NCBI GenBank assembly: GCA_903839955.1
Contig: CAIMEI010000044.1
Coordinates: 1-5,157, forward strand
Direction of reading: 5' to 3'
Length of the DNA stretch: 5,157 nucleotides
Source of the DNA: Candidatus Falkowiibacteriota bacterium
Lineage (GTDB): Bacteria > Patescibacteriota > Patescibacteriia > Patescibacteriales > UBA12465
Shown here one piece after another: positions 1 through 4,755 of the stretch. The notes beneath the pieces were generated by a model that was not told the origin of the DNA, did not search any database, and saw only the letters and a program-made list of their open reading frames with translations. The first letter of the stretch is position 1, and the number at the start of each line of letters is the position of its first letter. The position numbers and the translations under genes were made by a program.

Positions 1-595
1 CCACCAAATCAAGGAAATAATCCCAGCCAGGGCTTTGGGCTATCAATCTTTTTTCATTGCTTGGCATCTGGTCTTCTGGTAGATGGACGGCGGAAATCAG
101 GTCAACCAAATGGGCATACTCCTCAACTAGTTTTCGAGGCTTGTCCTTTTTTCTCGTAAATATTTTGGCTATTTCCGGGTTTTCTCTTTGCAGTTCGTGG
201 CAGATCTCTCTGATTGGAATGTGAAAAATTTCCGTCAAAGCAAAAGCCGTTATCAGGGCGCAACCGTTAAGGTCAAGGCCATTAATTGCAATTTTGACGG
301 TTATCCCACTGATGTTCAGAAAAATTTTTTGCTGGAATTTTTCACCATCGCTTACTTCCGGCCAATAGGCAGAATCATTAGCGGCAAACTGCTTGCCATT
401 TTTTAATAAGTGCACCCTAAAGAAAATACGTTTGTCTGTCTCTGGTCCGGAAATTACTACCCGTATTTCATCTTCAGCAATTATTTTGTTCTCCATTTTT
501 CGCGCCCTTTGGGAATCTCCCCAAAAGACGTTGAGCCAATCCACGAAAGACCAAATTATTTTAGTCTTTTCTTTTTCTAAATTTATTTTTTCCAT
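1..595 (-). CDS. Hypothetical protein, partial (C-terminus beyond the left edge), ends in a half copy of the neighbour's repeat
   Basis: Reading the reverse strand from the ATG at 595-593 gives 198 uninterrupted codons running off the window at base 1. I do not recognise the first ~160 residues. They are soluble-looking with no signal peptide or clear membrane segment: a charged, Trp-rich N-terminus (W15, W20, W25), a likely beta-rich middle (~44-115) and a helical, Lys/Glu-rich stretch (~118-170). Residues 177-195 (from Met-Pro-Ser-Asn to Pro-Gly-Trp-Asp-Tyr-Phe-Leu) align without gaps to the last 19 positions of repeat 1 in the divergent gene at 733-1479; the final seven residues are identical. 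This suggests a C-terminal repeat region with more copies off-window, possibly leading to a catalytic domain that cannot be seen. No SD precedes the ATG. The long open frame, the sensible promoter and the shared motif make it a real gene; its function is unknown. Confidence 0.85.
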   Translation of the reverse strand, partial: MEKINLEKEKTKIIWSFVDWLNVFWGDSQRARKMENKIIAEDEIRVVISGPETDKRIFFRVHLLKNGKQFAANDSAYWPEVSDGEKFQQKIFLNISGITVKIAINGLDLNGCALITAFALTEIFHIPIREICHELQRENPEIAKIFTRKKDKPRKLVEEYAHLVDLISAVHLPEDQMPSNEKRLIAQSPGWDYFLDLV

Positions 596-609
596 GCGCT
601 ATATTATTT

Positions 610-633
610 GTTAAAGTAAGTCTTGACTTTAAC
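610..633. promoter_or_regulatory. Perfect 8-8-8 inverted repeat, candidate operator over the leftward -10
   Basis: GTTAAAGT (610-617), an 8-bp spacer and ACTTTAAC (626-633) form a perfect dyad. A nested palindrome, AAGTC-TT-GACTT (618-629), lies in its centre. The right arm overlaps the proposed -10 of the leftward promoter, and the dyad spans its expected start site, a usual place for a repressor operator. It is followed by no T-run in either direction, so it does not look like a terminator. The binding protein is unknown. Confidence 0.45.
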
Positions 634-654
634 TTAAGAACGTTTTTTTGTCAA
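626..654 (-). promoter_or_regulatory. Candidate promoter of the leftward gene
   Basis: On the reverse strand a consensus TTGACA (-35, 654-649) is followed after 17 bp by TAAAGT (-10, 631-626, four of six consensus bases). Transcription would begin near 619, giving a leader of about 25 nt before the ATG at 595. An alternative -10, TAATAT (606-601), lies only 5 nt from the ATG but has no good -35. Both are sequence matches only. Confidence 0.5.
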
Positions 655-672
655 TCTGAGCGGAATTGACAA
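648..672. promoter_or_regulatory. Inverted repeat containing both divergent -35 boxes
   Basis: TTGTCAAT (648-655) and ATTGACAA (665-672) are perfect inverted repeats separated by 9 bp. Each arm contains the TTGACA -35 of one of the two diverging promoters, so much of the symmetry follows from having two consensus -35 boxes; the matching flanking bases extend it to 8 bp per arm. It could be a shared operator or simply a symmetric promoter pair. Confidence 0.5.
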
Positions 673-694
673 TTTCTTGAATACATCCTAATAT
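666..694 (+). promoter_or_regulatory. Strong sigma70-like promoter of the repeat-protein gene
   Basis: TTGACA (666-671), a 17-bp spacer and TAATAT (689-694) form a near-consensus promoter. The expected transcription start is about 701, giving a ~32-nt leader that contains the AAGGAGG ribosome binding site. An alternative ATG at 694 lies inside the -10 and would not be in this transcript, which supports the start at 733. Confidence 0.75.
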
Positions 695-720
695 TGGGGC
701 TGTTAATAACATTCATTAAA

Positions 721-727
721 AAGGAGG
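721..727 (+). promoter_or_regulatory. Shine-Dalgarno AAGGAGG deciding the start at 733
   Basis: AAGGAGG followed by five A residues sits directly before ATG 733. It is the only strong SD at a gene start in the window, and it favours 733 over the in-frame ATG at 694. Confidence 0.85.
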
Positions 728-732
728 AAAAA

Positions 733-1479
733 ATGATCGAAAAATACAAAACTTGGCCGGACGCTCGGTCCGCCGCCAAAGCCTTGGGGATTACCAGTAT
801 CACTGACTATTGGCCCAAATGCCATGCTGATCCCAGATTACCCGTCCACCCGCAAAGCACTTACGAAAATTTTCCCGGCTGGGACTATTTTTTGGGCAAG
901 GGACCATTTTATTCTAGCTTGAAAGCCGTGGCCATCGCCGCGGGCAAGTTGAAAATTACTAGTGAGCCGATGTACAGAAAAAGATTTCGGCTCGACAAGA
1001 TGCTAATGGAGTATCCCGATAAAGCTTTCCCGGATTTCACAAACTGGAAAGATTTCTTGCAAGAAGTTCATCGCTTGAATCTTTTGGAAACGGCAGAAAA
1101 ACAAAGGAGAGGCGGTCAGCGTCTAATGAAGGGGGACTTCTATAAAACTTGGCAGGAATTCGGCCAAGCCGCTCAAAAAGCCGGTGTGCAAAGCGGCATG
1201 GATTATCGCAAAAAGATGAAGCTTGATTCTCGTTTCCCACCGAATCCGCGCCGTTATTATGCGGACTGCCCGGGTTGGAATATTATACTGGGATTTTTCT
1301 ATGCCACTTGGCAGGAGGCTAGGGTTGCCGCCGTCGCCATTGGGCTGGCCAGTGAAACCCAATATCAATCCGGCCACAAGGTTGACCCGAAGCTGCATAG
1401 CGACCCCTCGGTGCTTTACGCTGATTTTCCTGGCTGGGGAAAATTTCTCCAGAAAGATGCCCCCGAGGAAGCGGAATAA
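733..1479 (+). CDS. Protein of four ~50-residue repeats, resembling phage-integrase repeat units
   Basis: This 248-residue protein is almost wholly four copies of one module (residues 5-54, 60-109, 137-186, 190-239). Each is exactly 50 residues from the first Tyr to the closing Leu and aligns without gaps. Shared positions include Tyr1, a Trp at 4 in three copies, an Ala-rich helix with Ala10-Ala11 or similar, Gly15, Ser18, Tyr22, Asp29, Pro36, Tyr/Phe40, Trp46 and Leu50. The pattern matches what I recall of the Pfam 'phage-integrase repeat unit' (INT_rpt), a small module of unproven role next to tyrosine recombinases and in unrelated proteins. No recombinase domain, signal peptide or membrane helix is visible, so it should not be called an integrase. 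Linkers are short except residues 110-136 (basic, Gly-rich). The start at 733 is set by the SD and promoter. It is monocistronic, ending before a terminator, and diverges from a gene sharing the motif. Binding to DNA or protein is inference. Confidence 0.9.
   Translation: MIEKYKTWPDARSAAKALGITSITDYWPKCHADPRLPVHPQSTYENFPGWDYFLGKGPFYSSLKAVAIAAGKLKITSEPMYRKRFRLDKMLMEYPDKAFPDFTNWKDFLQEVHRLNLLETAEKQRRGGQRLMKGDFYKTWQEFGQAAQKAGVQSGMDYRKKMKLDSRFPPNPRRYYADCPGWNIILGFFYATWQEARVAAVAIGLASETQYQSGHKVDPKLHSDPSVLYADFPGWGKFLQKDAPEEAE
745..894 (+). repeat. Repeat module 1 of the repeat protein
   Basis: Residues 5-54. This is the most canonical copy: Tyr-Lys-Thr-Trp opening, Ala-Ala helix, Asp-Pro-Arg-Leu-Pro turn, and a Pro-Gly-Trp-Asp-Tyr-Phe-Leu close identical to the motif in the divergent gene. 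It shares 20 of 50 positions with module 3. Confidence 0.85.
910..1059 (+). repeat. Repeat module 2, the most diverged copy
   Basis: Residues 60-109. It keeps Tyr1, Ser18, Tyr22, Asp29, Pro36, Phe40, Trp46 and Leu50, but lacks Trp4, Gly15 and the Asp-Pro-x-Leu-Pro turn, and has Asn-Trp instead of Gly-Trp. The 27-residue linker that follows is the only long one. Confidence 0.75.
1141..1290 (+). repeat. Repeat module 3
   Basis: Residues 137-186. It begins Tyr-Lys-Thr-Trp like module 1, has Asp-Ser-Arg-Phe-Pro at the turn and closes Pro-Gly-Trp-Asn-Ile-Ile-Leu. Only three residues separate it from module 4. Confidence 0.8.
1300..1449 (+). repeat. Repeat module 4
   Basis: Residues 190-239. It opens Tyr-Ala-Thr-Trp-Gln-Glu-Ala, has Asp-Pro-Lys-Leu at the turn and closes Pro-Gly-Trp-Gly-Lys-Phe-Leu. 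An acidic nine-residue tail follows to the stop. Confidence 0.8.
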
Positions 1480-1501
1480 GCTTGAAACTCACAAATGTCT
1501 T

Positions 1502-1537
1502 AAACGTCTAATTTTTATTAAAAGTTAGGCGTTTTTT
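1502..1537 (+). terminator. Intrinsic terminator of the repeat-protein gene
   Basis: Arms 1502-1516 and 1520-1534 can pair over 15 bp (two G-T wobbles) around a three-base loop, and a run of six T closes the structure at 1532-1537. It lies 23 bp after the stop codon, separating this gene from the downstream operon. Confidence 0.85.
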
Positions 1538-1544
1538 ATTACTA

Positions 1545-1573
1545 TTTCATTTTTCCGCCTTTTTATCTATAAT
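1545..1573 (+). promoter_or_regulatory. Candidate promoter of the U32-ruvA operon
   Basis: A perfect TATAAT (1568-1573) lies 24 nt before the start codon. The -35 is weak (TTTCAT at 1545-1550 with a 17-bp spacer). It sits directly after the upstream terminator, where an operon promoter is expected. The leader would be about 18 nt with no clear SD. Confidence 0.6.
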
Positions 1574-1597
1574 ACAAGAAGAAATTATCTAATATTT

Positions 1598-2818
1598 ATG
1601 AAAAAACTAGAACTTTTGGCACCCGCGGGCAATTTGGAGAAAATGAAGACGGCTTTCTTATACGGCGCCGATGCGGTTTATCTCGGTTTGCCGGATTTTT
1701 CCCTGCGCGTGCGCATTAACGATTTCACCTTGGCGCAAATAGAAGAAGCAATCAAATATGCGCACGAACGCCAGAAAAAAGTTTATGTGACGATTAATAT
1801 TTTTGCTCACCAAGAGCACCTAAAAAAATTGCCAGTCTATGTAAAAAAACTAAAGAAGATTGGTCCGGACGCGCTCATTATTTCCGATCCCGGAGTTTTG
1901 CAAGTCGTGAAAAGTGTTTGGCCGTCAGCCGAAATTCATCTGTCCACTCAGGCTAATTGCACCAATGCCGCCGCTGCCAAATTTTGGCATTCCGCCGGCG
2001 TGACGCGCGTAATTCTGGGCCGTGAAGTAACGCTTAGTGAAATCAAAGAAATTCATAAGTCCGTGCCGAAATTAGAATTGGAATATTTCGTCCATGGCGC
2101 AATGTGCATGGCCTATTCCGGGCGCTGTTTTTTGTCCAAAGAAATGCTCGGTCGCAGTGCCAATTTGGGCGACTGCGCTCAGCCGTGCCGTTTTGAGTAT
2201 GCTATCAAAGCCAAAAATCACGAAGACGAGTTTGAATTAGTTAGCGAGGAGCATGGCTCCTATTTATTGAACTCCAAGGATCTTTGTCTAATCAAATATC
2301 TTGGTGAATTAAAAGCGGCCGGTATCACTTCTTTTAAAATAGAGGGCCGGGCGAAGAGCGTTTACTATCAAGCGCTGGTTTGCGGCGCCTATCGGCGCGC
2401 TTTGGCGGCCAAAGATGCTAAGGAGCTAAATTTCTTAGCCAAAGAGTTGAAGGAAAAATTAGTTAATCGCGGCTATACCACCGGCTTTTTATTAAGCGAA
2501 AAGGCGGCCCAAAACACGGAAAGGTCCCACTCGCAAAGCGCTTGGGAATTTTGCGGCCAAGTGGTGGCGAGCACGAAAGAGGAAATTTCTTTCAAAGTGC
2601 ACAACACAGTGAAGGTCGGCGACCATTTGGAGCTTATTTTGCCGGGCTATGATATAATCAAATTACAGCCGAAGGCGCTTTTCGCCGCCAAAACCGGGGA
2701 AGAAATCACCGAAGCGCACGGCGGGGGCGGTAGTCAAGTTGCCACGCTAGCTTTGCCCAAAAATTGCCCAAGCGTGCCCGTCGGGGCCGTTTTGTGCCGT
2801 CTCAAAGATAATTTATAA
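1598..2818 (+). CDS. trhP: U32-family iron-sulfur protein, probable tRNA uridine-34 hydroxylase TrhP (YegQ-like)
   Basis: This 406-residue cytoplasmic protein has the classic U32 layout. The N-terminus carries Leu-Leu-Ala-Pro-Ala-Gly-Asn and Gly-Ala-Asp-Ala-Val-Tyr-Leu-Gly (residues 6-30). The U32 signature runs from Glu162 to Ser180 (Glu-x-Phe-x2-Gly-Ala-Met-Cys-x4-Gly-x-Cys-x-Leu-Ser). A Gly-Asp-Cys-Ala-Gln-Pro-Cys block follows at 191-197, then Asn-Ser-Lys-Asp-Leu-Cys at 225-230 and Lys-Ile-Glu-Gly-Arg at 247-251. A C-terminal beta domain (~317-400) resembles U32_C. Cys170, Cys177, Cys193 and Cys230 match the spacing of the [4Fe-4S] ligands known in UbiU/UbiV-type U32 proteins. Older 'collagenase-like peptidase' names are probably misleading: the family's characterised members hydroxylate tRNA (TrhP, using prephenate), rRNA (RlhA) or ubiquinone precursors. 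The TrhP branch is favoured by length and the C-terminal domain. It is the first gene of an operon with ruvA. U32 membership is near certain; the TrhP role is moderately supported. Confidence 0.9.
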   Translation: MKKLELLAPAGNLEKMKTAFLYGADAVYLGLPDFSLRVRINDFTLAQIEEAIKYAHERQKKVYVTINIFAHQEHLKKLPVYVKKLKKIGPDALIISDPGVLQVVKSVWPSAEIHLSTQANCTNAAAAKFWHSAGVTRVILGREVTLSEIKEIHKSVPKLELEYFVHGAMCMAYSGRCFLSKEMLGRSANLGDCAQPCRFEYAIKAKNHEDEFELVSEEHGSYLLNSKDLCLIKYLGELKAAGITSFKIEGRAKSVYYQALVCGAYRRALAAKDAKELNFLAKELKEKLVNRGYTTGFLLSEKAAQNTERSHSQSAWEFCGQVVASTKEEISFKVHNTVKVGDHLELILPGYDIIKLQPKALFAAKTGEEITEAHGGGGSQVATLALPKNCPSVPVGAVLCRLKDNL

Positions 2819-2819
2819 T
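2814..2819 (+). promoter_or_regulatory. TATAAT box 3 nt before ruvA, possible internal leaderless promoter
   Basis: TATAAT at 2814-2819 includes the stop codon of the upstream gene and leaves only three bases before the ruvA ATG. TTTTGTGCC at 2790-2798 occupies the -35 region but fits TTGACA poorly. A transcript from here would start at or inside the ATG. AT-rich chance is a real alternative, because ruvA can be translated from the upstream operon transcript. Confidence 0.3.
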
Positions 2820-2822
2820 CAT

Positions 2823-3410
2823 ATGCTGGCTTATTTAAAGGGAAAACTAATCCACAAAAACAATAGCGCCGCCATCGTGCTGGTGCACGACGCCGTCGGC
2901 TATCAAGTATTCATGCCGGAAAACCTTTTGGCGCCGCTCCACGTGGGGACGGAAATAGAACTTTATCTCCACCACCAAGTGCGGGAAGAGGCTGATGATC
3001 TCTATGGTTTCAAAAATATCGCCGATTTAGAATTATTTCAGCTCCTATTGTCCGTTTCTGGCGTCGGTCCCAAGTCGGCCTTGGCCGTTTTGGCTTTAGC
3101 GGAAGCGGAAGATGTGCGGGAAGCGATTATCCGTGGTGACGCCGGATTGCTCACCAAGGTTTCCGGTATTGGCAAAAAGACGGCCGAAAGGGTGGTTCTG
3201 GAGCTGAAGAGTAAAATTTTAAAAACCTTCGGCGGTACAATTTTGGCGGATTCAGCGAATGGCACTTCAGCGGGCGACGAAATTGACGCTTTGATGGCAC
3301 TTGGCTATTCCTTTCCGGAGGCCAGGGAAGCGCTGAATCAGGTACCGGCAGAGCTTAAAACGAGCGCTGAAAGAGTGAAATTTGCTTTGAAATCGCGTAT
3401 AGACGCCTAG
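2823..3410 (+). CDS. ruvA: Holliday junction branch migration complex subunit RuvA
   Basis: The 195-residue product has the usual RuvA length and three domains. An OB-fold covers ~1-62, ending in His-Gln-Val-Arg-Glu-Glu-Ala-Asp-Asp-Leu-Tyr-Gly-Phe. Arg54, Glu55 and Glu56 sit where E. coli RuvA has its acidic pin (Glu55, Asp56) that separates strands at the junction. Two helix-hairpin-helix motifs follow: Val-Ser-Gly-Val-Gly-Pro-Lys (78-84) and Val-Ser-Gly-Ile-Gly-Lys-Lys-Thr-Ala-Glu-Arg (113-123). A C-terminal three-helix domain (~151-195, Ala-Leu-Met-Ala-Leu-Gly-Tyr) is the part that contacts RuvB. RuvA tetramers bind four-way junctions and direct the RuvB motor during recombination repair. 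It starts 4 bp after the U32 gene, so the two are probably co-transcribed; neither ruvB nor ruvC is in the window. No SD precedes the start. Its last codons form the left arm of the operon terminator. Confidence 0.97.
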   Translation: MLAYLKGKLIHKNNSAAIVLVHDAVGYQVFMPENLLAPLHVGTEIELYLHHQVREEADDLYGFKNIADLELFQLLLSVSGVGPKSALAVLALAEAEDVREAIIRGDAGLLTKVSGIGKKTAERVVLELKSKILKTFGGTILADSANGTSAGDEIDALMALGYSFPEAREALNQVPAELKTSAERVKFALKSRIDA

Positions 3411-3435
3411 GCGGCGTCCACGCGATTATTTTTTT
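3391..3435 (+). terminator. Long intrinsic terminator overlapping the end of ruvA
   Basis: Outer arms AATCGCGT (3391-3398) and ACGCGATT (3420-3427) enclose inner arms GACGCC (3402-3407) and GGCGTC (3413-3418), with a 3/1 internal bulge and a five-base loop (3408-3412). The ruvA TAG stop (3408-3410) lies in the loop. A run of seven T (3429-3435) and a further T-rich stretch follow. It ends the U32-ruvA operon. Confidence 0.88.
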
Positions 3436-3465
3436 ATTTTATTTGATATTTAACTTAACCACGTG

Positions 3466-3480
3466 TCCGCCTGGGGCGGA
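3466..3480. repeat. GC-rich palindrome TCCGCC-TGG-GGCGGA
   Basis: A perfect 6-bp inverted repeat with a 3-base loop sits in the otherwise AT-rich 118-bp gap between ruvA and proS. It has only three T after it, and the ruvA terminator already lies upstream, so it is not a convincing terminator. It may be a copy of a dispersed intergenic palindrome, which one window cannot show. Confidence 0.5.
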
Positions 3481-3518
3481 TTTACGCGGCTGGACTTTTG
3501 CGCCCATTTTTACTAGGA

Positions 3519-3524
3519 TATAAT
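3519..3524 (+). promoter_or_regulatory. TATAAT box 4 nt before proS, candidate leaderless promoter
   Basis: A perfect TATAAT (3519-3524) ends four bases before the proS ATG, so initiation about seven bases downstream would fall at the start codon. The -35 region holds TTTTGCGCC (3496-3504), a weak match to TTGACA. No SD is present. The upstream terminator means proS needs its own promoter, which raises the likelihood that this box is used. Confidence 0.55.
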
Positions 3525-3528
3525 AGTT

Positions 3529-4755
3529 ATGAAACAATCATTTTTATTTACAAAAACTCTTAAAGATGCTCCAAAGGATGAGACTAGCCTGAACGCTCAA
3601 ACGCTGATTCGGGCCGGTTTTATTGATAAAGTCGGAGCAGGCATTTATACCTTCCTGCCTCTCGGTTTGCGGGTGATGGATAAAATCCTCAAAGTGATCC
3701 GCGAAGAGGTGAATTCCACCGGCGCGCAAGAGGTCTTGATGCCGGCGCTTTTGCCGCGCGAAGTTTGGGAGACCACTGGCCGCTGGGAGAATTTCGACGC
3801 CTTATTCAAGTTGACTGGCAGCGATAGCCGCGAATATGCGCTTGGCGCCACTCACGAAGAGATCGTCACGCCGCTCGCCAAGAAATATATTTTCTCCTAT
3901 CGCGAATTGCCTTTGTCCATCTATCAAATCCAAACCAAATTCCGCAACGAAAAGCGGGCCAAGGCCGGCTTAATCCGTGGCCGCGAGTTTCTGATGAAAG
4001 ACCAATATTCTTTTCATGTCAGTCAGGAAGATTTAGATGAATATTATGAAAAAGTAAAAGCTGCTTACTATCGTATCTATGAGAGACTGGGCTTGGGTGA
4101 AATCACTTATTTGACCTACGCTTCCGGCGGTGCCTTTTCCAAATACTCTCATGAATTTCAAACTGTCACGGCGGCCGGCGAAGATCATATCTATGTTTGC
4201 GACCACTGCAAGGTAGCGATTAACCGCGAAATCATTGACGAGCAAAATGCTTGCCCGGTTTGCGGCAACACTGAACTGCGTGAGGATAAAGCAATCGAGG
4301 TAGGAAATATTTTCAAATTAGGAACTAGATTTTCCACGCCTTGCAACCTGAAATTCACTACCGCGGAAGGAAATAGCGAAGAAGTGGTGATGGGTTGTTA
4401 TGGCATTGGCCCGAGCCGCTTGCTGGGGACAATTGTGGAAATTTTTCACGACGAAAAGGGCTTGAAATGGCCGAAAGAAATCGCCCCTTTTCAGGTGCAT
4501 TTGCTGTCTTTGAAGTCCGACGAAGAGGCGGAAAAGCTCTATAATCGCTTGGTTGATGCCGGCGTGGAAGTTCTATTTGACGACCGCGACGTGTCTGCCG
4601 GGGAAAAATTTGCCGATGCTGATCTCTTGGGCATTCCGGAGAGAATTGTGGTCAGCGCCAAAACTCTCGCCGAAGATTCCGTGGAATTGAAATTGCGCGG
4701 TCAGGAGGCTGCCGAAAAAATAAAAATTGAGGCCTATGTTCAAAGATTTATTTAG
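3529..4755 (+). CDS. proS: Prolyl-tRNA synthetase, short form lacking the editing insertion
   Basis: This class II synthetase joins proline to tRNA-Pro in the cytoplasm. The N-terminus and motif 1 region (Ala-Gln-Glu-Val-Leu-Met-Pro, 66-72) align with bacterial ProRS from the first Met. The Thr-His-Glu-Glu loop is at 108-111. Motif 2 runs from Phe138-Arg139-Asn140-Glu141 to Arg152-Glu-Phe-Leu-Met-Lys-Asp158. Motif 3 is Gly289-Cys-Tyr-Gly-Ile-Gly-Pro-Ser-Arg297. An anticodon-binding domain spans ~318-405 (Asp-Asp-Arg at 351-353). At 408 residues it is far shorter than the ~570 of E. coli ProRS because the ~180-residue INS editing domain between motifs 2 and 3 is missing. In its place are Cys224-x2-Cys227 and Cys242-x2-Cys245, a probable small zinc ribbon. 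Ala-tRNA-Pro clearance would need a separate protein such as a ProXp-ala; none is in the window. mreB overlaps its last 20 bp. The function is near certain; zinc binding is inferred. Confidence 0.97.
   Translation: MKQSFLFTKTLKDAPKDETSLNAQTLIRAGFIDKVGAGIYTFLPLGLRVMDKILKVIREEVNSTGAQEVLMPALLPREVWETTGRWENFDALFKLTGSDSREYALGATHEEIVTPLAKKYIFSYRELPLSIYQIQTKFRNEKRAKAGLIRGREFLMKDQYSFHVSQEDLDEYYEKVKAAYYRIYERLGLGEITYLTYASGGAFSKYSHEFQTVTAAGEDHIYVCDHCKVAINREIIDEQNACPVCGNTELREDKAIEVGNIFKLGTRFSTPCNLKFTTAEGNSEEVVMGCYGIGPSRLLGTIVEIFHDEKGLKWPKEIAPFQVHLLSLKSDEEAEKLYNRLVDAGVEVLFDDRDVSAGEKFADADLLGIPERIVVSAKTLAEDSVELKLRGQEAAEKIKIEAYVQRFI
4729..4732 (+). promoter_or_regulatory. Weak, close ribosome binding site for mreB
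   Basis: GAGG inside the 3' end of proS is three bases from the mreB ATG, closer than ideal. A better AGGAGG at 4703-4708 is too far (27 nt). Translational coupling to proS is likely to matter more for mreB expression. Confidence 0.35.

Noticed and set aside
188..614. Two forward open frames (188-406 and 393-614, 72 and 73 codons)
   Set aside because: Both lie antisense to the 198-codon reverse-strand gene, lack an SD, overlap each other and have low-complexity products. The reverse-strand reading is supported by the shared repeat motif.
694..732. Upstream in-frame ATG at 694 for the repeat protein
   Set aside because: It overlaps the -10 box TAATAT, has no SD and lies upstream of the expected transcription start. 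ATG 733 has an ideal AAGGAGG.
733..1479. Calling the repeat protein a phage integrase
   Set aside because: It only resembles a repeat unit sometimes attached to integrases. No tyrosine recombinase catalytic domain (Arg...His-x-x-Arg...Tyr) is present in the 248 residues.
1037..1528. Overlapping frames at 1037-1240 (-), 1123-1398 (-) and 1223-1528 (+)
   Set aside because: They are shadows of the repeat-protein gene, which has internal repeat conservation at the protein level in its own frame.
1598..2818. Collagenase/peptidase function for the U32 protein
   Set aside because: The four Cys ligands and family knowledge point to an iron-sulfur hydroxylation role; no protease catalytic site is evident.
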